NCBI RefSeq assembly: GCF_029893355.1
Contig: NZ_JARZAI010000032.1
Coordinates: 17,225-81,224, forward strand
Direction: 5' to 3'
Source of the DNA: Kitasatospora sp. MAA4
GTDB lineage: Bacteria > Actinomycetota > Actinomycetes > Streptomycetales > Streptomycetaceae
DNA length: 64,000 nucleotides
Shown here: positions 31,491 to 40,206 of the stretch, one piece after another
Layout: each line of letters opens with the position of its first letter
How positions within the stretch are numbered: the first letter of the stretch is position 1
Program-made: the position numbers and the translations under genes
The notes under the pieces: generated by a model
The model's input: the letters and a program-made list of their open reading frames with translations, nothing else
Database searches by the model: none
What the model was told of the DNA's origin: nothing

Positions 31491-32279
31491 GTGACGACTG
31501 CGACTGCAGCCGTGCAGACATCCGAGAACCCCGGCGGCCCGTCCGCCAACGCCGCCTCCGCGCGGCTCGTGACCAAGGCGTACGGCTCGGGCGAGACCCG
31601 GGTGACGGCACTCGACGCGGTCGACGTCGACATCCAGCGCGGCCGGTTCACCGCGATCATGGGCCCCTCGGGCTCCGGCAAGTCCACCCTGATGCACTGC
31701 CTGGCCGGACTGGACACCGTCACCGAGGGTCGGATCTGGATCGGCGACACCGAGATCACCGGTCTGAAGGACAAGCAGCTGACCAAGCTGCGCCGGGACA
31801 AGATCGGCTTCATCTTCCAGTCCTTCAACCTGCTCCCCACGCTCAACGCGCTGGAGAACATCACGCTGCCGATGGACATCGCCGGCCGCAAGGCCGACCA
31901 GGCCTGGCTGGACCAGGTGGTGGAGACCGTCGGCCTGGCCGACCGGCTCAAGCACCGCCCGACCCAGCTCTCCGGCGGCCAGCAGCAGCGCGTCGCGGTG
32001 GCCCGCGCCCTGGCCGCCCGTCCGGAGATCATCTTCGGTGACGAGCCGACCGGAAACCTGGACTCGCGCTCCGGCTCCGAGGTGCTGACGTTCCTGCGGC
32101 GCTCGGTGGACGAGCTCGCGCAGACCATCGTCATGGTCACCCACGACCCGGTCGCGGCCGGCTACGCGGACCGCGTCCTCTTCCTCGCCGACGGCGTGAT
32201 CGTCGACGAGATGCACGCCCCGACCGCCGACTCCGTCCTCGAACGCATGCGCCGTTTCGACGGCAAGCGCACCAGCTGA
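31491..32279 (+). CDS. MacB/LolD-type ABC transporter ATP-binding protein
   Basis: 262-aa ATPase partner of the downstream FtsX-like permease. Walker A GPSGSGKST, Q-loop FIFQSFNLLPTLNALENI, signature LSGGQQQRVAVARALA, Walker B IIFGDEPTGNLD and switch MVTHDPVA are all intact. A 30-residue Ala/Thr-rich N-terminal extension precedes the core. AGGAG lies 7 nt before GTG 31491. A 14-bp gap leads to the permease gene. Confidence 0.94.
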   Translation: MTTATAAVQTSENPGGPSANAASARLVTKAYGSGETRVTALDAVDVDIQRGRFTAIMGPSGSGKSTLMHCLAGLDTVTEGRIWIGDTEITGLKDKQLTKLRRDKIGFIFQSFNLLPTLNALENITLPMDIAGRKADQAWLDQVVETVGLADRLKHRPTQLSGGQQQRVAVARALAARPEIIFGDEPTGNLDSRSGSEVLTFLRRSVDELAQTIVMVTHDPVAAGYADRVLFLADGVIVDEMHAPTADSVLERMRRFDGKRTS

Positions 32280-32293
32280 GCGGGGGCGTACTC

Positions 32294-34855
32294 ATGCTGC
32301 TCAAGACGTCCCTGCGGAGCTTCCTCGCCCACAAGGGCCGGATGGTGCTCTCGCTGATCGCCGTGGTGCTGTCGGTCGCCTTCGTCTCCGGCACCCTGAT
32401 CTTCTCCAACACCGCGACCAGCACCTTCGACAAGCTGTTCGCCTCCACCGCCTCCGACGTCGCGGTCCAGCCGAAGCCCGACAAGCTCGCGGCCGGCGAG
32501 AACCAGGGCGGGAAGACCCCGACCGTCCCGTCCGACACGGTCGCCAAGGTCGCCGCCCAGCCCGGCGTGAAGTCGGCCACCGGCGAGATCATGGTGGCGA
32601 GCGCCACCCTGGTCGACCCGGCGACCAACAAGTCGGTCGGTCCGACGTCCGGCGCTCCGACGCTGGTCGGTGCCTGGACGCCGACCCCCGGCAACCCGCT
32701 CAAGATCACCTCGGGGCAGGCCCCGCAGAACTCCTCGCAGATCCTGCTCGACGCGGACACCGCCAAGAAGGCCAAGCTCACCGTGGGCAGCCCGCTGCGG
32801 GTGATCACCACGATCGGCAGCTACGACTTCACGCTCTCCGGCATCGCCACCTTCACCACCACCAACCCCGGTGCGGCGATGGCCTTCACGGACGTCGCGA
32901 CCGCCCAGCACGACCTGATCGGCAGCTCCGACTTCACCTCGATCGAGACCTACGGCGACGGCAGCCGCAGCAACGACCAGCTGAAGGCCGAGATCACCAC
33001 CGCGGTCGGCAGCGGCTTCGACGTGAAGACCGCCGACGAGCAGAAGGCCGACAGCTCCAAGAGCATGGGCTTCCTGAGCTTCATGAAGTACGCGATGCTC
33101 GGCTTCGCCGGCATCTCGCTGCTGGTCGGCGGCTTCCTGATCATCAACACCTTCTCCATGCTGGTCGCCCAGCGCACCCGTGAGATCGGGCTGATGCGCG
33201 CCATCGGCAGCAGCCGCCGGCAGGTCAACCAGTCGGTGCTGATCGAGGCGCTGCTGCTCGGCGTGATCGGCTCCACCCTCGGCCTGCTGGCCGGTCTGGG
33301 CCTGGCCGAGATCCTCATCGCGCTGATGAAGATGGCCGGGATGAACCTCCAGGGCGCGCTGCAGATCACCTGGAGCGTCCCGGTGGCGGCCTACGCCATC
33401 GGCATCGTGATCACCGTGCTGGCCGCCTGGATCCCGGCCCGCCGGGCCGGTCGGATCTCGCCGATGGCCGCGCTGCGCGACCACGGCACGCCGAGCGAGG
33501 CCCGGGCCAACACGATCCGCGGGGTGGTCGGCCTGGTGCTGACGGCCGGCGGCGGCGCCCTGCTGGTGCTGGCCGCCACCGCGAAGAAGGCCTCCACCGG
33601 CGGTTCGTACCTGGGCCTGGGCGTGCTGCTGACGCTGGTCGGCTTCGTGGTGCTCGGCCCGCTGCTCTCCACCGGGGTGATCCGGGTGCTGGGCGCGGTG
33701 CTGCCGGCGCTGTTCGGCCCGTCCGGCAAGCTCGCCCAGCGCAACGCGATGCGCAACCCGCGCCGCACGGGGGCCACCGCGGCCGCGCTGATGATCGGCC
33801 TGTCGCTGGTCACCGGCGCCTCGGTGGTCACCTCCTCGATGGTCAGCTCGGCCACCGCGCAGATCGACAAGTCGGTCGGCGCGGACTACATCGTCACCTC
33901 GCGGACCGGCGGTCTGAGCCCGGCCATCGTGCAGGCGGCGCGCGGCGCGAGCGGCCTGGCGCACATCACCGAGGAGAAGCAGCTCCCGGCGAACATCACC
34001 ACGCCGGACGGCAGGACCACCGAGACCCAGGTGGACGCCTCCGACCCGACCTTCGTCGACGACCTGCACCTGCCCGTCACCGCCGGCTCGCCGCAGGCGG
34101 CCTTCAGCGGCGGCATCTCGGTCGACCAGACCTTCGCCAAGGACCACAACCTGTCGGTCGGCGACAAGCTGGCGATCGACTACGGCAAGGGCCACACCCA
34201 GAGCGTGCCGGTGGCGCTGATCACCACCGAGGGCAACTCGCTCTCCGACCACTCCTTCAACACCAGCATCGACACGGTGACCCAGGCCGTGCCGGCGGCC
34301 GACCAGCCGCTGCCGGTGCTGCTGCTCGGCAAGGCCGCGCCCGGCACCGACGTCGAGAAGACGCTCGCCTCGCTGCAGGACTCGCTCGCCGCCTACCCGC
34401 AGCTCTCGGTCAAGGACCAGGCCGGCTACAAGCAGATCATCCAGAGCTCGGTCAACCAGCTCCTCTACATGGTCTACGGCCTGCTGGGCCTGGCCATCGC
34501 GGTCGCGGTGCTCGGCGTGGTCAACACGCTGGCGCTGTCGGTGGTGGAGCGGACCAGGGAGATCGGCCTGCTGCGGGCGATCGGCCTGTCGCGCCGTCAG
34601 CTGCGCCGGATGATCCGGCTGGAGTCGGTGGTCATCGCGCTCTTCGGCGCGCTGCTCGGCACCGGGCTCGGCCTGGCCTGGGGGATCAGCTCGCAGAAGG
34701 TGCTGGCCACCCAGGGCCTGGACACCCTGACCGTGCCGGTGACCACCATCGTGGTGATCCTGCTGCTCTCGGCGCTGGTCGGCCTGGGCGCGGCGCTGCT
34801 GCCGGCCTTCCGGGCGGGCCGGATGAACGTCCTGGCCGCCATCGCCACGGACTGA
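32294..34855 (+). CDS. FtsX-like ABC transporter permease
   Basis: 853-aa permease with two FtsX domains. One N-terminal helix (GRMVLSLIAVVLSVAFVSGTLIF) leads to an extracytoplasmic region, then three helices (about 265-400). A second set has the helix near 490, a large external domain, and three C-terminal helices including LLYMVYGLLGLAIAVAVLGVVNTLAL. The coupling motif RTREIGLMRAIGSSRRQV is repeated as RTREIGLLRAIGLSRRQL before the last helices. Such systems move lipids or peptides or transmit force rather than import nutrients; the substrate is unknown. Confidence 0.93.
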   Translation: MLLKTSLRSFLAHKGRMVLSLIAVVLSVAFVSGTLIFSNTATSTFDKLFASTASDVAVQPKPDKLAAGENQGGKTPTVPSDTVAKVAAQPGVKSATGEIMVASATLVDPATNKSVGPTSGAPTLVGAWTPTPGNPLKITSGQAPQNSSQILLDADTAKKAKLTVGSPLRVITTIGSYDFTLSGIATFTTTNPGAAMAFTDVATAQHDLIGSSDFTSIETYGDGSRSNDQLKAEITTAVGSGFDVKTADEQKADSSKSMGFLSFMKYAMLGFAGISLLVGGFLIINTFSMLVAQRTREIGLMRAIGSSRRQVNQSVLIEALLLGVIGSTLGLLAGLGLAEILIALMKMAGMNLQGALQITWSVPVAAYAIGIVITVLAAWIPARRAGRISPMAALRDHGTPSEARANTIRGVVGLVLTAGGGALLVLAATAKKASTGGSYLGLGVLLTLVGFVVLGPLLSTGVIRVLGAVLPALFGPSGKLAQRNAMRNPRRTGATAAALMIGLSLVTGASVVTSSMVSSATAQIDKSVGADYIVTSRTGGLSPAIVQAARGASGLAHITEEKQLPANITTPDGRTTETQVDASDPTFVDDLHLPVTAGSPQAAFSGGISVDQTFAKDHNLSVGDKLAIDYGKGHTQSVPVALITTEGNSLSDHSFNTSIDTVTQAVPAADQPLPVLLLGKAAPGTDVEKTLASLQDSLAAYPQLSVKDQAGYKQIIQSSVNQLLYMVYGLLGLAIAVAVLGVVNTLALSVVERTREIGLLRAIGLSRRQLRRMIRLESVVIALFGALLGTGLGLAWGISSQKVLATQGLDTLTVPVTTIVVILLLSALVGLGAALLPAFRAGRMNVLAAIATD

Positions 34856-34868
34856 CACCGCCTCCCGC

Positions 34869-34908
34869 GGACGCCGGTGGCCCCCGACCAGGGGGGCCGC
34901 CGGCGTCC
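34869..34908 (+). terminator. terminator hairpin after the ABC permease
   Basis: A 17-bp stem with one G-T pair (34869-34885 with 34892-34908) and a 6-nt loop starts 14 bp past the permease stop. Confidence 0.8.
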
Positions 34909-34921
34909 ACGCGTTTACCGG

Positions 34922-34927
34922 TACGGT
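34922..34927 (+). promoter_or_regulatory. -10-like TACGGT 7 nt before the glycosyltransferase ATG
   Basis: TACGGT ends 7 nt before ATG 34935 and no ribosome site is visible, consistent with a leaderless mRNA. Confidence 0.4.
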
Positions 34928-34934
34928 TGCCCCG

Positions 34935-35972
34935 ATGAACACCATGGCTGCTGAGGAGCTGCCGGCGGTCTCCGTGATCATGCCGGTGCTCAACGAGGAA
35001 CGACACCTGCGCACCGCCGTCCGGCACATCCTGGAACAGGAGTACGCCGGCGGCATGGAGGTGGTGATCGCGCTCGGCCCGTCGACCGACCGGACCGACG
35101 CCATCGCGGCCGAACTGGCCGCCGAGGACCCCCGGGTCCGCACCGTGCCGAACCCCACCGGCCGCACCCCGGCCGGACTGAATGCCGCGATCCGCGCCTC
35201 CCGGCACCCGATTGTGGTCCGGGTCGACGGGCACGGTCTGCTCACGCCCGGCTACATCACCACCGCGGTCCGGTTGCTCGGCGAGATGGACGCCGCCAAC
35301 GTCGGCGGCATCATGCACGCCGAGGGCGAGACCGAGTGGGAGAAGGCGGTCGCCGCCGCCATGACCTCCAAGATCGGCGTCGGCAACGCGGCCTTCCACA
35401 CCGGCGGCCTGGCCGGCCCGGCGGACACCGTCTACCTGGGCGTCTTCCGCCGCGAGGTGCTGGACCGACTCGGCGGCTACAACGAGGAGTTCATCCGCGC
35501 CCAGGACTGGGAACTCAACTACCGCATCCGCCAGGACGGCGGCCTGATCTGGTTCACCCCGCAGCTGCGGGTCACCTACCGGCCGCGCCCGAGCATGCGC
35601 GCCCTGGGCAAGCAGTACAAGGACTACGGCCGCTGGCGCCGCGTGGTGACCCGCTACCACCGCGGCTCCGTCAACCTGCGCTACCTCGCCCCGCCGGCCG
35701 CCCTGCTCGGCGTGCTGCTGGGCCTGCTGCTGGGCGCCGCCGTCCACCCCGCCTTCCTCGCCCTGCCCGCCGGCTACCTGCTCGGCATCCTGGGCGGCTC
35801 GGTCGTCGAGGGCCGCGGCCTCTCCACCCGCGCCCGCCTCCAACTCCCGCTCGCCCTCGCCACCATGCACCTCAGCTGGGGCTTCGGCTTCCTGACCTCC
35901 CCCCGCAAACTGGCCCGCAAGGTCATCGACAGCACCACCCCCGCCGCCGCCCGCGCTCCCCAACCTCAGTAG
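34935..35972 (+). CDS. family 2 glycosyltransferase
   Basis: 345-aa membrane-associated glycosyltransferase resembling succinoglycan-type enzymes. The GT-A domain (10-250) has VSVIMPVLNEERHL, a VRVDGHG motif in the metal-binding DxD position, EFIRAQDWELNYRIRQDGG (acid/base region) and RPRPSMRALGKQYKDYGRW. Hydrophobic helices at about 255-300 and near 320 should anchor it. It is followed at 19 bp by an acyltransferase gene, so both may decorate a surface polymer. Confidence 0.9.
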   Translation: MNTMAAEELPAVSVIMPVLNEERHLRTAVRHILEQEYAGGMEVVIALGPSTDRTDAIAAELAAEDPRVRTVPNPTGRTPAGLNAAIRASRHPIVVRVDGHGLLTPGYITTAVRLLGEMDAANVGGIMHAEGETEWEKAVAAAMTSKIGVGNAAFHTGGLAGPADTVYLGVFRREVLDRLGGYNEEFIRAQDWELNYRIRQDGGLIWFTPQLRVTYRPRPSMRALGKQYKDYGRWRRVVTRYHRGSVNLRYLAPPAALLGVLLGLLLGAAVHPAFLALPAGYLLGILGGSVVEGRGLSTRARLQLPLALATMHLSWGFGFLTSPRKLARKVIDSTTPAAARAPQPQ

Positions 35973-35978
35973 AGGCGC

Positions 35979-35984
35979 TACCGT
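35979..35984 (+). promoter_or_regulatory. -10-like TACCGT 7 nt before the acyltransferase ATG
   Basis: TACCGT ends 7 nt before ATG 35992, overlapping the 19-bp gap after the glycosyltransferase; no Shine-Dalgarno is visible. Confidence 0.35.
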
Positions 35985-35991
35985 CTGCCGC

Positions 35992-36588
35992 ATGGTGGAT
36001 ACGGTGCGTGTGGAGGCGGGTGCGGAGGTGGATCCGCGGGCCCGGGTCGGGGGCGGGACTACGGTGTGGCAGCTCGCGCAGGTGCGTGAGGACGCCGTGA
36101 TCGGTGCCGAGTGCGTCATCGGGCGCGGGGCGTACATCGGGCCCGGGGTGCGGATCGGGGACCGGGTGAAGGTGCAGAACCACGCCCTGGTCTACGAGCC
36201 GGCCGTGGTCGAGGACGGGGTGTTCATCGGGCCGGCGGTGGTGCTGACCAACGACCGCTACCCGCGTTCGGTGGACGTCGACGGTCGGCTCAAGCGCGGC
36301 GGCGACTGGCAGGCCGAGGGGGTGACGCTGCGCCAGGGCTGCTCGATCGGCGGCCGGGCGGTGCTGGTGGCCGGGGTGACGGTGGGCCGCTGGGCGCTGG
36401 TCGCGGCCGGGGCGGTGGTGCACCGGGACGTGCCCGACTTCGCGCTGGTGGCCGGGGTGCCGGCCCGCCGGATCAAGTGGGTCGGCCGGGCCGGCGAGCC
36501 GCTGGAGCCGCTCGGGGACGGCCGCTGGCGCTGCCCGCGCACGGCGGAGGAGTACCGCGAGACGGACGGCCTGCTGGCCCCGGCGTGA
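35992..36588 (+). CDS. left-handed beta-helix acyltransferase
   Basis: 198-aa acyltransferase of the WbbJ/WlbB type. Hexapeptide turns run from about residue 15 (VDPRARVGGGTTVWQLAQVREDAVIG) through IGPGVRIGDRVKVQNHALV to ASVGRWALVAAGAVV-like repeats, with the Asn-rich NDRYPRS loop. LWQ and QNHALVYEP fit UDP-sugar N-acetyltransferases that act on 3-amino sugars. It probably modifies a nucleotide sugar; the acceptor is unknown. Confidence 0.88.
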   Translation: MVDTVRVEAGAEVDPRARVGGGTTVWQLAQVREDAVIGAECVIGRGAYIGPGVRIGDRVKVQNHALVYEPAVVEDGVFIGPAVVLTNDRYPRSVDVDGRLKRGGDWQAEGVTLRQGCSIGGRAVLVAGVTVGRWALVAAGAVVHRDVPDFALVAGVPARRIKWVGRAGEPLEPLGDGRWRCPRTAEEYRETDGLLAPA

Positions 36589-36622
36589 TGCCCGGGGCCG
36601 GGGCAGGCAGGCCGGGCGTCAC
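36585..36622. terminator. convergent terminator overlapping both stop codons
   Basis: 36585-36595 pairs with 36612-36622 (11 bp, one G-T). The stem contains the acyltransferase TGA on one arm and the LCP TGA on the other. Confidence 0.65.
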
Positions 36623-37851
36623 TGGTCGAGCGAGCCGGTCCAGCCCTGGACGCAGCCGCCCTCGTCGCCGGTGTGCACCGAGACGCCGGGCGACGACGTC
36701 CCCGACGGCGAAGCGCTCGGGCTGGGGCTGGGCGAGATGTCGGCGGCCTGCACGACGGCCGACGTCGCGGAAGCCGACGGCGAGGCTCCCTGGCCGGGCG
36801 AGCCGCCCGTGAGCGGCTGGTCCGCGAGGATCAGGCCGAACAGCCGGTCCGCCTGCGGCTGCACGAAGGCGGCCTTGGCCCGCAGCTCCGGGTTGGGATC
36901 GTCCGGCGTGTAGCGCATCAGCGGCTGCACGAAGGCGACGTCGGCCGGCTTGACGTCCTTGAGCTGGGTGCCGAGCTCGACCAGCTTGGTGGTCCCGGCC
37001 AGCCCGTCGTCCACGGTGATCGACTTGGTGGCGGCCTCGATCACCGGGAACGCGGTGGTCGGGTCGAGCAGCGTCCCGGCGCTGGTGACCTTCTTCAGCA
37101 GCGCCGCGAGGAAGGCCCGCTGCATGGTGAAGCGGCCGAGCGAGCTGCCGTCCTGGACCGCCATCCTGGTCCGGACGAACTCCAGCCCCTGTTCGCCCGT
37201 CAGCGTGTTCCGGCCGGCGGGGAGGTTGAGGTGGGACTCCCGGTCGACGATCGGACGGCAGAGGTTGACCTCCACCCCGCCCACCGCGTCGGTGATGTCC
37301 TTGACGCCCTGGAAGTTGACCAGTGCGAAGTGGTCGACCTTCAGGTGGGTGATCGACTCCACGGTGTCCGATACGCAGCTCGGGCCACCCCGGCCGAGCG
37401 CCTCGTTGAGCGGCCGGTGGGTCCGCGCGCGGTAGACCTCGCCGGTCTTGGGGTCGGTGCACTGCGGCAGGTCGACCAGGGTGTCCCGGGGCAGGCTCAG
37501 TGCGACGGCGGAGTCCCGGTCGGGGGAGACGTGCAGCAGGATGTTGACGTCGTTGTTGCCGATACCGGTGTTGTCGATGTCGCCGTACGCGCCGCCCAGG
37601 CCGGCCCGGCTGTCGGTGCCGATGATCAGGATGTTCATCGCGCTGTGCCCGGCGGAGTCGGTGGGGCCGGGCGGCGGCGGGGGGTTGCCCGCGCTGAGCG
37701 GGGCGTGCTGGATGTTGTGGTCCAGATGGCGCAGGTAGAGGTAGCCCGCCCCGCAGCTCGCCACCAGCGCGCCGCCCAGCGTCAGGGCGATGATCTTCGG
37801 CCAGCGCCGCCGGGACCGTCGCACCGGTGTCCGCTGTTCGTCCGTCGTCAC
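36619..37851 (-). CDS. LytR-CpsA-Psr (LCP) family protein
   Basis: 410-aa second LCP protein. A short cytoplasmic tail (TPVRRSRRRWPK) and one helix (IIALTLGGALVASCGAGYLYL) precede the LCP domain with ILIIGTDSRAGLG, DVNILLHVSPDRDSAVALSLPRDTLVDLP, a Cys pair (CTDP, GGPSCVSD), NLCRPIVDRESHLNLPAG and FVRTRMAVQDGSSLGR. Unlike the LCP at 29915 it ends in a Ser/Pro-rich tail of about 60 residues. It probably ligates teichoic-acid-like polymers to the wall. Confidence 0.9.
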   Translation of the reverse strand: MTTDEQRTPVRRSRRRWPKIIALTLGGALVASCGAGYLYLRHLDHNIQHAPLSAGNPPPPPGPTDSAGHSAMNILIIGTDSRAGLGGAYGDIDNTGIGNNDVNILLHVSPDRDSAVALSLPRDTLVDLPQCTDPKTGEVYRARTHRPLNEALGRGGPSCVSDTVESITHLKVDHFALVNFQGVKDITDAVGGVEVNLCRPIVDRESHLNLPAGRNTLTGEQGLEFVRTRMAVQDGSSLGRFTMQRAFLAALLKKVTSAGTLLDPTTAFPVIEAATKSITVDDGLAGTTKLVELGTQLKDVKPADVAFVQPLMRYTPDDPNPELRAKAAFVQPQADRLFGLILADQPLTGGSPGQGASPSASATSAVVQAADISPSPSPSASPSGTSSPGVSVHTGDEGGCVQGWTGSLDQ

Positions 37852-38007
37852 CGCTGGTCGACCGCCTCTCGTGGCCTCCCGGGGACTTCCCGGGCGCGAG
37901 GCGGCGCGACTGCGGCAGGTGCCCCCCGTGGCTACGTGGGCGAACGTACCCTGTGACGGCTGCCGAACAGCCGATTTGTTACATGATCAGAACAGTTGAA
38001 ACATGGA

Positions 38008-38040
38008 TGAGGCCCAGGTGAGACGTTCACCCGGGCCTCA
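38008..38040 (-). terminator. hairpin after the TIGR03089 gene
   Basis: TGAGGCCC (38008-38015) pairs with GGGCCTCA (38033-38040) and GGTGA with TCACC inside it, one mismatch between. It begins 25 bp past the stop at 38065. Confidence 0.75.
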
Positions 38041-38064
38041 GTGCCTGTCGGCTGCGGCTTCGGC

Positions 38065-38841
38065 TCAGCCGAGCCGGAGCGTCACGCGCTCCGACTCGAT
38101 CCGGCTGCGCCACTGATCGTCCGTCAAGCTGTCGGAGTTCCGGCAGAGCACCACCGAGGCGCCCGCGGCGAGCGGGGCGAGCAGGCCGGCCTCCAGGCCG
38201 GACCAGTCGTCGTACGGCAGGGTGCTGAGCACCCGGCCGCCGCGCTCCAGGCCGATCCTGGCCGCGCCCTCGCGGGCCAGCTGGACGGTCTGCTCGCCGC
38301 TCAGGCGCAGCGGCAACCCGTCCACCAGGGTCTCCAGGGCAGGCGATTCCGGGTCGACCGGCGAGTACGGCGCGAACCGGTCGCCCTGGCCGGGCACCTC
38401 GGCGGCGTAGTCGAGGAAGCCGTCGGGGCGCTGCGGGAAGCGGCCGCCCAGCGGGCGCAGCGCCAGGGCCACGCGTTCGCCGGTGCAGGCCTGGGCGGCC
38501 TCCAGGCCGTCCGGGCCGCTGACCACCAGCCCGGCCTCGGCCGGATCGCCGCCGGGTGCCGCGGTGACGCCCACCGACCAGCAGGCCACCAGCCAGACGG
38601 CGGTCTGCCAGTGGGCGGGAAGCAGCAGGGCGGCGCGGTCCTCGGGACCGGCGTTCAGCTCGTCCTGGAGGAGGTTGGCGGTCTTGGCGACCCAGTTGTC
38701 GAAGGTGCGGACGGAGAGTTCGACTCTCTCGCCCGTGGCGTCGTCGTAGAAGGTGACCAGGGGGCGTGCGGGGTCCTCACCGAGGGCGGCGCGCAGCAGC
38801 TCGGCAGGGGTGCGGGCGTCGGCAGCGAAAGGCGCATTCAT
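38065..38841 (-). CDS. TIGR03089 family protein (AMP-binding-like fragment)
   Basis: 258-aa actinobacterial protein of the TIGR03089 type, related to the N-terminal part of acyl-CoA synthetases. TPAELLRAALGEDPARPLVTFYDDATGERVELSVRTFDNWVAKTANLL-like beginnings match adenylate-forming enzymes, but the P-loop-like YTSGTTGxPK motif and the C-terminal subdomain are absent. It is therefore unlikely to activate acids itself. Its function is not known. Confidence 0.82.
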   Translation of the reverse strand: MNAPFAADARTPAELLRAALGEDPARPLVTFYDDATGERVELSVRTFDNWVAKTANLLQDELNAGPEDRAALLLPAHWQTAVWLVACWSVGVTAAPGGDPAEAGLVVSGPDGLEAAQACTGERVALALRPLGGRFPQRPDGFLDYAAEVPGQGDRFAPYSPVDPESPALETLVDGLPLRLSGEQTVQLAREGAARIGLERGGRVLSTLPYDDWSGLEAGLLAPLAAGASVVLCRNSDSLTDDQWRSRIESERVTLRLG

Positions 38842-38966
38842 GGTGCACCCCAGCCTAGGGCCTTCCCCGGGGGAGATGGGAGGGGGCCCGCGGGCGGTTC
38901 GCTGCTTGGCGAAGACCCGTCAGAAACCGCTTCGGGGACGGGTGGCGAGCTGGGCCCGTTGGACTG

Positions 38967-40187
38967 ATGATCCGATTTATGCGTATTTCTGTTGTCTCCC
39001 TGATCGGGACCGGCTGCGCCGCCGCCCTCCTGCTGCCGGTCGCGGGCCCCGGCCCGACCGCCTTGGCCGCGGACGCAGCCGACGCCGTGCGCCGTACGGA
39101 CCCCGGGATACCGGCGTCCACCGCCCCGCGCACCACCACCCTCACCCTGGACCCCCCGGCCTCCCGCGCCGCCGGCTCGGGCGCTGCCACCCGCGGCCTC
39201 ACCCCGCGCCACACCGCCGGCTACTCCCTGCTCGGCGTCAGCTGGGACGACCCCGCCGCCGCGCTGGACGGCTCCGTGCAGGTCCGCACCCGCAGCGTCG
39301 ACCCGGCCGGCCAGGGAGGCTGGAGTGACTGGCGCTCGCTTGTGGCGGACGACGAGGACCGCCCGGACACCGGCTCCGCCGAGCTGACCGGCCCGCGGGC
39401 CCGCGGCGCCACCGCCCCGCTCTGGGTCGGGCCCAGCGACGGCGTCGAGGTCCGGGCCACCGGGCGCGGAGCGCTGCCGGCCGGGCTGCGCGTCGAGCTG
39501 GTGGACCCCGGCACGGACGGCCCCGGCGTGGCCGCCACGCCGCCCCCGCAGCCCCGCGCGCTCCCGGCCGCCGACCACGGCGCGCCGCGCCCGGGCATCG
39601 TCACCCGCGCCGGCTGGGGCGCCGACGAGTCCCTGCGCGAGCCGGACTTCGGCTACACCGGCGCCGTCCGGGAGGTCTTCGTCCACCACACCGACACCGG
39701 CAACGACTACGGCTGCGCGGACTCGCCCAAGCTGATCCGCGCCATCTACCAGTACCACGTGCGGTCCAACGGCTGGCGCGACGTCGGCTACAACTTCCTG
39801 GTCGACAAGTGCGGCACGGTCTACGAGGGCCGGGCCGGCGGGGTGGACCGGCCGGTGCTGGGCGCGCACACGCTCGGCTTCAACACCGACTCGGCCGGCG
39901 TCGCGGCCCTCGGCAGCTTCGTCTCGACCCAGCCCCCGAAGGCCCAGCTCGACGGCATCGCCGCGATCGCGGCCTGGAAGCTCGGCCTGACCGGCCGGGA
40001 CGCCCGCGCCACCACCACGCTGCTCTCCGCCAACGACGGCAGCCGCTACCCGAAGGGCAGGCGGCACACCTTCGACGCGATCTCCGGCCACCGGGACGCC
40101 TTCAACACCGAATGCCCGGGCAACGCCCTCTTCACCCACCTGCCCGACATCCGCACCCAGGCCGCCCACCTCCAGGGGCGTCAGTAA
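38967..40187 (+). CDS. secreted peptidoglycan-recognition / N-acetylmuramoyl-L-alanine amidase
   Basis: 406-aa exported amidase. The start ISVVSLIGTGCAAALLLPVA with an Ala-rich cleavage region is a signal peptide. Residues about 40-200 form a Pro/Arg-rich stretch with WSDWRSL repeats typical of streptomycete PGRP proteins. The amidase domain starts at IVTRAGWGADESL and contains VFVHHTDTGNDY (zinc His), IYQYHVRSNGWRDVGYNFLVDKCGTVYEGR and the zinc-binding ISGHRDAFNTECPG. Start ATG 38967; ATG 38979 would also keep the signal peptide. Confidence 0.92.
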   Translation: MIRFMRISVVSLIGTGCAAALLLPVAGPGPTALAADAADAVRRTDPGIPASTAPRTTTLTLDPPASRAAGSGAATRGLTPRHTAGYSLLGVSWDDPAAALDGSVQVRTRSVDPAGQGGWSDWRSLVADDEDRPDTGSAELTGPRARGATAPLWVGPSDGVEVRATGRGALPAGLRVELVDPGTDGPGVAATPPPQPRALPAADHGAPRPGIVTRAGWGADESLREPDFGYTGAVREVFVHHTDTGNDYGCADSPKLIRAIYQYHVRSNGWRDVGYNFLVDKCGTVYEGRAGGVDRPVLGAHTLGFNTDSAGVAALGSFVSTQPPKAQLDGIAAIAAWKLGLTGRDARATTTLLSANDGSRYPKGRRHTFDAISGHRDAFNTECPGNALFTHLPDIRTQAAHLQGRQ

Positions 40188-40206
40188 CGGAGTCCACACT
40201 GGACCC

